Shown: positions 58,060 through 64,000 of the stretch, one piece after another | Position numbering within the stretch: position 1 is the first letter of the stretch | Layout: every line of letters begins with the position of its first letter | Source: an uncultured Bacteroidales bacterium | GTDB lineage: Bacteria; Bacteroidota; Bacteroidia; Bacteroidales; Paludibacteraceae | NCBI GenBank assembly: GCA_934728255.1 | Contig: CAKVEC010000001.1 | Span: 332,708 to 396,707 of the forward strand | Length of the DNA: 64,000 nt | Direction of reading: 5' to 3' | Position numbers and translations under genes: made by a program | Notes under the pieces: model-generated | What the model saw: the letters and a program-made list of their open reading frames with translations, nothing else | Told to the model about the DNA's origin: nothing | The model's database searches: none

Positions 58060-60201
58060 ATGAATACAAACAACAACTACAACAACCAACAACAGCAGAA
58101 CGAGAACCTGCAGAAGTTCGCTATCAATCTTTGCGAGCGGGCGCAAGCAGGCAAACTCGACCCTGTTATCGGGCGTGACGACGAGATTCGCCGCGTGCTG
58201 CAGATATTGAGCCGCCGTACGAAGAACAACCCTATTCTGATCGGCGAACCGGGGGTCGGTAAGACCGCCATCGTAGAGGGGTTGGCGCATCGTATTGTGC
58301 GTGGCGATGTCCCCGAGAATCTGAAAAAGAAACAAATCTACTCGCTGGATATGGGTGCCCTGATTGCAGGTGCGAAGTACCAGGGCGAGTTCGAGGAGCG
58401 TCTCAAAGGCGTTATCAACGAGGTCGTTGCCGCTGCAGGCGAGATAATCCTGTTTATCGATGAGATTCACACTCTCGTGGGTGCGGGCAAGTCGAGCGGT
58501 GCGATGGACGCTGCCAACATCCTGAAACCGGCATTGGCGCGTGGTGAACTGCGGGCTATCGGTGCCACCACCTTGGACGAGTACCAGAAGTACTTCGAGG
58601 AGGATAAGGCTTTGGAACGCCGGTTCCAGGTCGTTATGGTGGACGAACCCGACGAGGCAGCCACAATCAGTATCCTCCGTGGTTTGAAAGAACGCTACGA
58701 GACGCACCACAAAGTGCGTATCAAGGATGATGCCTTGATAGCAGCCGTAACGCTCTCTACACGTTATATCACAGATCGTTTCCTGCCTGATAAGGCAATC
58801 GACCTCGTGGACGAAGCCGCTGCCAAACTGCGTTTGGAGGTGGATTCCAAACCCGAGGAGTTGGATAACCTCGACCGCCAGATCAAGCAACTCGAGATTG
58901 AGCGCGAGGCTATCAAGCGTGAGAACGACACCGAGAAACTGAAAGGTATCGAGGAGCAACTCAAGACCCTCAAGGCACAGTCGTCCGAGATGGAAGCCCG
59001 TTGGGACAAGGAGAAAGGCTATGTAGCCACTATCCAAAACGAGAAAGCCCATATCGAGGAGATGAAGCACGAAGCCGAAGTGGCGGAGCGCGAGGGCAAC
59101 TACGGCAAGGTCGCTGAAATCCGCTACGGCAAGATACAGCAAGCCGAGGCGAACATCAAAGCTGCACAAGATGCACTTCATTCCATGTCGGGCGAGAGCA
59201 TGATCAAGGAGGAAGTGGACGAAGACGATATTGCCGAGGTGGTTGCACGCTGGACGGGCATACCCGTAACGAAGATGATGCAATCCGAGCGCGACAAACT
59301 GCTCCATCTGGAGGAGGAACTGCACAAACGTGTGGTTGGTCAGGACGAAGCCATCGAGGCGGTCAGCGATGCTATACGTCGTAGCCGTGCGGGCTTGCAA
59401 GACCCCAAACGTCCTATCGGTTCGTTTATCTTCCTCGGTACCACGGGTGTAGGTAAGACCGAGTTGGCGAAAGCACTTGCCGACTACCTCTTCGACGACG
59501 AGAATATGATGACCCGTATCGATATGTCGGAGTATCAGGAGAAGTTCAGTGCGACCCGACTCATCGGTGCACCTCCCGGATACGTGGGCTATGACGAGGG
59601 CGGTCAGTTGACCGAAGCCATACGCCGCAAACCGTATAGTGTGGTGCTCTTCGATGAGATAGAAAAGGCGCACCCCGATGTCTTCAATGTCCTCTTGCAG
59701 GTACTGGACGACGGACGTCTGACCGACAACAAAGGGCGGACGGTCAACTTCAAGAACACCTTGATTATCTTTACTTCCAACCTCGGTTCTCAACTCATAC
59801 GTGAGAACGAGGAGAAAGGTATTGATCAGGACACCACCAAGACTCAGGTGATGGAGATGCTCCGCCAGACGATACGTCCCGAGTTCCTGAACCGTATAGA
59901 CGAAATCATTATGTTCAAGCCGCTCAACGAGAAGGAGATACGCGAGATTGTAGGTCTGCAGATTGAGGGTATCCACAAGATGTTGCTCAAGAACGGTGTG
60001 GACTTGCGTGTTACCGACGACGCTATCGACTATATCGCCCGCGAGGGTTACGACCCGCAGTTCGGTGCACGGCCTGTCAAGCGTGCTTTGCAACGGCTCG
60101 TACTCAACGAACTCAGCAAGCAAATCATCGCCGGCAAGGTGGACAACCATCGCCCCGTCATCGTCGAACTCCGCGACGGCGAGTTGCACTTCAAGAACTG
60201 A
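58060..60201 (+). CDS. clpB: ClpB-type disaggregase lacking the N-terminal domain
   Basis: 713 residues from the ATG at 58060. The start is an Asn/Gln-rich stretch (NTNNNYNNQQQQ) and NBD1 begins at once (ERAQAGKLDPVIGRDDEIRR, GEPGVGKTAIVEGLAH). The ClpB middle coiled coil is complete (~260-370), and NBD2 follows (GTTGVGKTELAKALADYL, FDEIEKAHPDVF, GYDPQFGARPVKRAL). Normal ClpB is about 860 residues with two Clp-N repeats, absent here. No ClpP tripeptide loop, so a disaggregase with DnaK, not a protease subunit. It acts in heat and stress recovery; no sigma-32 or CIRCE element is visible. Confidence 0.92.
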   Translation: MNTNNNYNNQQQQNENLQKFAINLCERAQAGKLDPVIGRDDEIRRVLQILSRRTKNNPILIGEPGVGKTAIVEGLAHRIVRGDVPENLKKKQIYSLDMGALIAGAKYQGEFEERLKGVINEVVAAAGEIILFIDEIHTLVGAGKSSGAMDAANILKPALARGELRAIGATTLDEYQKYFEEDKALERRFQVVMVDEPDEAATISILRGLKERYETHHKVRIKDDALIAAVTLSTRYITDRFLPDKAIDLVDEAAAKLRLEVDSKPEELDNLDRQIKQLEIEREAIKRENDTEKLKGIEEQLKTLKAQSSEMEARWDKEKGYVATIQNEKAHIEEMKHEAEVAEREGNYGKVAEIRYGKIQQAEANIKAAQDALHSMSGESMIKEEVDEDDIAEVVARWTGIPVTKMMQSERDKLLHLEEELHKRVVGQDEAIEAVSDAIRRSRAGLQDPKRPIGSFIFLGTTGVGKTELAKALADYLFDDENMMTRIDMSEYQEKFSATRLIGAPPGYVGYDEGGQLTEAIRRKPYSVVLFDEIEKAHPDVFNVLLQVLDDGRLTDNKGRTVNFKNTLIIFTSNLGSQLIRENEEKGIDQDTTKTQVMEMLRQTIRPEFLNRIDEIIMFKPLNEKEIREIVGLQIEGIHKMLLKNGVDLRVTDDAIDYIAREGYDPQFGARPVKRALQRLVLNELSKQIIAGKVDNHRPVIVELRDGELHFKN

Positions 60202-60232
60202 TCTCTCAACCCCCTCCAAAAGAGGGACTAAC

Positions 60233-60275
60233 AAAAAAGAGACCGCCCGACCAACGTCGGGCGGTCTCTTTTTTG
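60233..60275. terminator. Bidirectional terminator after clpB
   Basis: AAAAAAGAGACCGCCCGAC-CAAC-GTCGGGCGGTCTCTTTTTTG: a long perfect stem with A and T flanks. Confidence 0.9.
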
Positions 60276-60291
60276 TTGAAATGCAATGACT

Positions 60292-60885
60292 CTAATTGAA
60301 TAATTCAGCAGCGTTTTGCTTTTGGTTATAATGCTTTACTACAGCATCACAATCTAATCCATTGATTAGTGTGTCTATTTCAGAATTGTCTTCAAACACC
60401 AAATAGAAAGTCTGGTCAATATACCGATTTTCAGAAGATACTACCTTGGCAGATGTAACAACAGCACATCGACCATCCTTAAATACGAAAAATTTAGGTG
60501 TAAATGTACGATTAAATGTGAACCACCATTGTGAGGTATGCCAAGCCACATTCATTTTAGGAAATGAACAAGGAAAATCTTTTGTTATATCCGTTACATT
60601 GTTTTCTACAGCAGTAGTTTTCCACTCTGCGAATTTTACTTTAATAGTTTCTAACGCTTCTTTAAAGGCTGGTACATTTTCACTTTTAAGATCTAAACAT
60701 ATACGATCATTAGTTCTACCTTCTACATAAATGTAAAAATTAAAAGAACCATTGGCTTCAGGTTTGCTTGCTTGAATATCATATGCCTTACCATCGAAAT
60801 AAGACATTGAATAACTTGCGACTTTATCTTCTGCCATAGCCGCTAAACTGAACAAACAGCAAACAAAAAAGATTGTCTTTTTCAT
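60292..60885 (-). CDS. Small secreted protein, unknown
   Basis: 197 residues from the ATG giving signal peptide MKKTIFFVCCLFSLAAMA. The mature part is beta-rich with aromatic residues (FNFYIYVEG, WWFTFNRTFTPKFF, TFYLVFED) and two cysteines; no domain recognised. AT-rich compared with clpB. It is preceded by a 511-base region containing the second structured RNA, which ends before it, so its own promoter is unclear. Possibly an accessory gene. Confidence 0.65.
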   Translation of the reverse strand: MKKTIFFVCCLFSLAAMAEDKVASYSMSYFDGKAYDIQASKPEANGSFNFYIYVEGRTNDRICLDLKSENVPAFKEALETIKVKFAEWKTTAVENNVTDITKDFPCSFPKMNVAWHTSQWWFTFNRTFTPKFFVFKDGRCAVVTSAKVVSSENRYIDQTFYLVFEDNSEIDTLINGLDCDAVVKHYNQKQNAAELFN

Positions 60886-60979
60886 AATACTCTGCAATTA
60901 GCCTATACATTGCGAGGTCTTTAATTGGTTAAATGGTAATTATTGAGTTAAACAATTTGTTTGACTACCATAATAAATA

Positions 60980-61206
60980 CAAAAAGCGCAGACTAACTTT
61001 ATTAGTACTGCGGTATTAGGAGACCTTCCAACGATAAAGTTAGCCTGTGCGTACACAGGCATTAACTCTACATATCTTCGTTGGAGTGAGAAAGTTCCTA
61101 ATTTTCAGTACTCAGAAGATGTAGGCTAACGCTACATACATATGTCGTGACGTTTTCAAACGCCGTTTTTTATATCATAGGCAAATAATTCGTTATTTTT
61201 TACATT
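60980..61206 (-). ncRNA. Candidate ~225-nt structured small RNA
   Basis: A minus-strand promoter (61213-61244) and an intrinsic terminator (60981-61012) bound a region with a long irregular rod: AGTACTG/CAGTACT, ATTAGGA/TCCTAAT, a 10/5-base internal loop, TCCAACG/CGTTGGA, then GCCTGTG-TACG-CACAGGC at the tip (61043-61060). No ORF of note. A rod with an internal bubble recalls 6S RNA, but I cannot confirm identity. Alternative pairings exist (CTAACTTTAT/ATAAAGTTAG and TACATATCTTC/GAAGATGTA). Confidence 0.6.
60981..61012 (-). terminator. Terminator of the second structured RNA
   Basis: Minus strand CGCAG-T-ACTAA-TAAAG-TTAGT-CTGCG followed by CTTTTT. A perfect 10-bp stem with a single bulged base. 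Confidence 0.7.
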
Positions 61207-61212
61207 TCGCTG

Positions 61213-61244
61213 CAAAGTTAATACATTTTTCGCATAGCCACAAA
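61213..61244 (-). promoter_or_regulatory. Promoter of the second structured RNA
   Basis: Minus strand TTTG (61244-61241), 20 bases, TAACTTTG (61220-61213). Confidence 0.7.
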
Positions 61245-61259
61245 CAAAATGCTATAATC

Positions 61260-61291
61260 TTTGCAATAATCGGAGATTGTTCGTACCTTTG
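61260..61291 (+). promoter_or_regulatory. Promoter of the PLD-family gene
   Basis: TTTG (61260-61263), 20 bases, TACCTTTG (61284-61291). Back to back with the RNA promoter, leaving 15 bases between the two -33 boxes. The leader to 61397 is about 100 nt and contains AAAGCA/TGCTTT and GCTGC/GCAGC hairpins. Confidence 0.7.
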
Positions 61292-61396
61292 CAAGGTCAT
61301 TCCAAAGCAGTGCTTTGCTGCTACGCAGCGGAAAAATGTCCGCTTGGTCTGTCGTGATTCGGCATTTCGCGGCACTATCTTTGTGGCAAAAAAGAT

Positions 61397-61921
61397 ATGA
61401 TACGATATATTCAGGACACGGAACACTATTCAGAAGTGATTGCCCATATGGCAAAAGCACGGCGTTCGCTGTGGATTGCCACAGCCGATCTCAAAGACCT
61501 GTATGTCAGGACTTCCGCCAAAGACCCGATACCATTTCTCGAGGTATTGAGCCGCTTGGTGCAACGGGGAGTGGAGGTGCGTCTGCTGCACGCCAAAGAA
61601 CCTGGGCAGCCCTTCCGTGAGGACTTCGACAGATACCCTGCTCTGTGGGGTGGAATGGAGCGGCATCTCTGCCCGCGCGTGCATGCCAAGATCGTGGCGA
61701 TAGACAGCGAATGGGTGTATATCGGTTCGGCAAATATGACGGGTGCAGGTATGGGTATGAAGTCGGCGCAGAACCGCAATTTCGAGGCGGGTATCCTCAC
61801 CGATGAACCTGCATTGATAGATGCCGCTATGGCGCATTACGATGCTATCTTCTGCGGCTCGTCCTGTACCCGCTGCGGCAGAAAAGCCTTTTGCCCCGAC
61901 CGTATCAAAGGGAATGGGTGA
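61397..61921 (+). CDS. Phospholipase D-family protein with one HKD motif and a cysteine cluster
   Basis: 174 residues. One HKD motif (VHAKIVAID, followed by WVYIGSANMTGAG) typical of the Nuc-like PLD enzymes that dimerise to form the site. The C-terminal CGSSCTRCGRKAFCPD holds four to five cysteines, a likely zinc ribbon. No signal peptide, so a cytosolic nuclease or nucleic-acid enzyme is more likely than a lipase. Convergent with the SprT-like gene (17 bases apart). Confidence 0.85.
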   Translation: MIRYIQDTEHYSEVIAHMAKARRSLWIATADLKDLYVRTSAKDPIPFLEVLSRLVQRGVEVRLLHAKEPGQPFREDFDRYPALWGGMERHLCPRVHAKIVAIDSEWVYIGSANMTGAGMGMKSAQNRNFEAGILTDEPALIDAAMAHYDAIFCGSSCTRCGRKAFCPDRIKGNG

Positions 61922-61938
61922 AACTTTTACCCGTTCCA

Positions 61939-62304
61939 TTATTGCAAAATTATATCTTCTGTCAATTCACACCCCATCAAACCCAACCGAATGGCGCGTG
62001 CCATCAGTGCCGAATAGATACACCAAAACTGCTGACCATGCACCCGTCCGACGCCGCTATGTTCCGTGTCGTGGATATGATGTGCATATTCATGTATGAG
62101 TACCTGCTCAAGCGATGAGGGAAAGCCCCATTTATCCCTTGCAGATCGTTTGATGGCTTTGTAATATATATTTATTCGACGAGCCCCAACAACATAACTT
62201 CCTAATGTTTTTTCTGTAACTCGGTCGCGCATCACAATCTCAAACGGTTGTTTGCACCGGTATATTTTAAGCAAAAATTGCCTGTAGTATTCTGCTGTTT
62301 CCAT
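61939..62304 (-). CDS. SprT-like zinc metallopeptidase
   Basis: 121 residues. The zinc site is VLIHEYAHHIHD (HExxH) with a downstream VHGQQFW histidine, as in the SprT/Spartan group, which cleaves DNA-protein crosslinks in eukaryotes. It is only the protease core. Its promoter bears the TGCC-N7-GGCA operator shared with the AAA+ ATPase and glycine-rich protein genes. Function in bacteria unknown. Confidence 0.82.
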   Translation of the reverse strand: METAEYYRQFLLKIYRCKQPFEIVMRDRVTEKTLGSYVVGARRINIYYKAIKRSARDKWGFPSSLEQVLIHEYAHHIHDTEHSGVGRVHGQQFWCIYSALMARAIRLGLMGCELTEDIILQ

Positions 62305-62324
62305 AGCATAAGTTATTTTTGTTT

Positions 62325-62364
62325 ACGCTGCAAAGATACGGCTCCATAGTGCCATATTGCGGCA
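62325..62364 (-). promoter_or_regulatory. SprT promoter with TGCC-N7-GGCA operator
   Basis: Minus strand: TGCC-N7-GGCA (62364-62350), then TATCTTTGCAGCG (-7 box 62338-62331). Third member of the set with 13612 and 47462. Confidence 0.6.
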
Positions 62365-62373
62365 GATTGACAC

Positions 62374-62413
62374 AAAAAATCAGCGCAACCCATTAAGATT
62401 GCGCTGAAAAAAA
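62374..62413 (-). terminator. Terminator after the DUF262 gene
   Basis: TCAGCGCAA/TTGCGCTGA stem between A-runs; on the minus strand it ends in ATTTTTTG. Confidence 0.8.
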
Positions 62414-62437
62414 TGAGAATAACTTAAGAATAACTAT

Positions 62438-64000
62438 TTAGTATGCTTCAAGCAAGAATTCCACAATCTTCTGTTTGCGGCTTTGGATATTCTCTTTTGT
62501 CCATTGTCCATCAGGTGCCATATTCTGCACTTCACGCTGTTGGTACAGCACATTATATGTTGCGCGTTTTTCTGCAAAAGGATGGTTGCCGATACTTGCG
62601 TTGTGCGAACCGCTAAGCAACAGATAGTTTCCGAGACAATTAAGTTGGTTATTATAAAAATCTTCGTTGTATTCGGGATAACCGTTTTCAGGTTGCTCAT
62701 TGTCCGTTTGCGGTGCAATATGTTCTAATTGGAATTCACCACGCTTGGAATAAAGCACCTCGTCATAGCCTTTATTCTCTGCATTGATAAGGTGGTTTTC
62801 GTAACAGAGCAGTAATATCTTAGCAGTTGCGGGTTCGAACCAAGTGCTGTTCAGTGCGTTGGCAAATTGTTGGTTGTCCCAATAGTACCACCACCCGCCA
62901 TGATTATCTTTCATCCATTGTATGTGTTCTACAACTTTTTGCAAACCGTTTTCTTGATCCATTGATTTGAATACATCGTTAAGACGAGTGTTGAGGTCTG
63001 CACGGGTACCAATTACTTTTGCACGTAGTAACAGGCTATCCAATGCCTCAATCATATCCATAAAATCGCGGACATTCGGATTAAGTGCTGTGCCTTTGAT
63101 CCAGAATGGAATGGAAATAGGTTTGTTATCCAAAGCCAAAAGCAATTGAACTCTGTTTTCCGGTGCAAACAGATTGCTGTACAATTTTTGTACGGCATCA
63201 AAACTATTGGCAAGACAGCAGGTGAAGTTCTTTACAAACACACAGTCCGGTTGTGCCTGCAGATTCTTTTTAATTCGTTCATCTGCATTGTCTATGCATA
63301 GATTGTTATAGAATACTTTTGCCGTGTAGTTCAGCACATCATCTTCGTTGATGTTTGTTTCGATAGTGGCAATACTCTTGTAGATATTCTCAAAACGGTC
63401 TTTTATATCTTTAAGCAAGGTATCTTTTTCTTCGCCGCCATAGAGCAAAACCTGATAAATAAACTGTGCTTTGATCACCTCCAAGCGTGTCGGTTTCTTG
63501 CCTCGGTTGTTTTGGAACAGAAATATCTGTGTGGCTTCCGTCTCGTCTTTTACAATATGCGTAGAGCAAGAAGCGTCGTTCAGCAGGGTGATGAAACGAC
63601 AAATATCCCCTTCGGATAGTTTTTTCAATTGTGTTTCAAAATAAATGTATGCTGCCACCAAACGTTTCTTGGATTCGGTGTCTAACGAGTGTGATACCGG
63701 TGTGCCGTCAATCAGTTCGCGTAGCACTATGTCATCATAATCCACCGTAGCAAAATGGTATTTCCCACTGATTTTGATACTCATCTTTTTGCCGAAATCC
63801 TCATCTTCCGTCAGCGGTCGGATGGTTTCCAAACAATGGTAAGCGGCACTGAGGAACAAAATACCGGTGGTAAGTCGTTGCTGCCCGTCAATCACCTCGT
63901 ATTGCGTATCGCTTTTTTGTTGGAACAGGAAATGTCCCAAATAGTATTTGGTCGGAATATTCAGATAGGAGCATAAGTCCTCATAAAATGTGTTTACTTG
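62438..64000 (-). CDS. DUF262/DUF1524 (GmrSD-like) protein, N-terminus beyond the window
   Basis: At least 520 residues; the frame stays open to the right edge, so the true start is outside. The visible N-part reads YYLGHFLFQQKSDTQYEVIDGQQRLTTG, whose DGQQR is the DUF262 (ParB-like nucleotide-binding) motif. The C-part has FQLEHIAPQ and NCLGNYLLLSGSHN, the His-Me finger of DUF1524. This pair makes up GmrSD-type modification-dependent restriction enzymes acting on glucosylated phage DNA, and related proteins in other defence loci. Substrate unproven. Confidence 0.85.
   Translation of the reverse strand, partial: QVNTFYEDLCSYLNIPTKYYLGHFLFQQKSDTQYEVIDGQQRLTTGILFLSAAYHCLETIRPLTEDEDFGKKMSIKISGKYHFATVDYDDIVLRELIDGTPVSHSLDTESKKRLVAAYIYFETQLKKLSEGDICRFITLLNDASCSTHIVKDETEATQIFLFQNNRGKKPTRLEVIKAQFIYQVLLYGGEEKDTLLKDIKDRFENIYKSIATIETNINEDDVLNYTAKVFYNNLCIDNADERIKKNLQAQPDCVFVKNFTCCLANSFDAVQKLYSNLFAPENRVQLLLALDNKPISIPFWIKGTALNPNVRDFMDMIEALDSLLLRAKVIGTRADLNTRLNDVFKSMDQENGLQKVVEHIQWMKDNHGGWWYYWDNQQFANALNSTWFEPATAKILLLCYENHLINAENKGYDEVLYSKRGEFQLEHIAPQTDNEQPENGYPEYNEDFYNNQLNCLGNYLLLSGSHNASIGNHPFAEKRATYNVLYQQREVQNMAPDGQWTKENIQSRKQKIVEFLLEAY

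Noticed and set aside
58054..60234. 726-codon open frame on the minus strand opposite clpB
   Set aside because: Mirror of the codon pattern of clpB; no signal of a known family, and it crosses the clpB start and terminator. Similar long antisense frames (14469-15629, 20631-21581, 30524-31507) are rejected for the same reason.
62834..62848. tRNA T-arm-like GGGTTCGAACC (also at 32706-32718)
   Set aside because: Both lie inside coding sequences and lack the other tRNA arms.

Overview
The window is a chromosomal segment of a Bacteroidales-type bacterium (phylum Bacteroidota). The evidence is the gene content: type IX secretion parts (PorZ, PorE, a PorD-like protein), a Kdo-lipid A pathway pair (kdsD, kdsA), a Skp/OmpH protein, TamB, bactofilin and DUF4831. 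The promoters agree: again and again a TTG (often TTTG) lies exactly 20 bases before TAnnTTTG, the -33/-7 promoter of this phylum, and Shine-Dalgarno sequences are rare. No rRNA, tRNA, CRISPR array, transposase or integrase gene was seen. Genus cannot be decided from the sequence.

Layout. 1-9.9 kb: the end of porZ, then a minus-strand run gyrB > LOG protein > catalytically dead GH16-like protein > kdsA > kdsD > nucleoside kinase > SPOR lipoprotein-like protein > folE. 10-14.2 kb: DnaQ-type exonuclease, WYL regulator, AAA+ ATPase, and a redox-type C_GCAxxG_C_C protein. 14.2-21.6 kb (plus strand): MFS exporter with a possible leader peptide, lpdA, a secreted nuclease, a 268-bp MITE, and pnp with a twin-hairpin leader. 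21.7-34.5 kb (minus): sdaA, acyl-ACP thioesterase, S9 peptidase, tex, a HAD phosphatase, folA, thyA, porE, DUF1015, bactofilin. 34.7-37.4 kb (plus): small membrane protein, ompH, Wzi-like barrel. 37.5-46.9 kb: RecD-like helicase, the SRP RNA gene ffs, S8 peptidase, yifB, tamB.

46.9-50.4 kb is an AT-rich island unlike its surroundings: a ~320-nt structured RNA with its own promoter and terminator, a MORN-repeat lipoprotein, an overlapping lipoprotein with a toxin-type DNA/RNA nuclease domain, and a glycine-rich membrane protein with its own promoter. 50.4-57.7 kb (minus) is a housekeeping run: hemerythrin-LuxR regulator > tilS-aroE fusion > DUF4831 > porD-like > glycosyltransferase > SpoIID. 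Then come a ClpB without its N-domain (plus) and, from 60.2 kb to the end, an accessory AT-rich segment: a small secreted protein, a second structured RNA (~225 nt), a PLD-family protein, a SprT-like peptidase and a DUF262/DUF1524 (GmrSD-like) gene cut by the window edge.

The most unusual points are the RNA/MORN/nuclease island; three unlinked genes (AAA+ ATPase, glycine-rich protein, SprT) that share a 40-bp promoter containing TGCC-N7-GGCA at fixed spacing; an in-frame tRNA-Ile lysidine synthetase-shikimate dehydrogenase fusion; and a genome-wide habit of 9- to 14-bp tandem repeats between genes that in places have entered reading frames.
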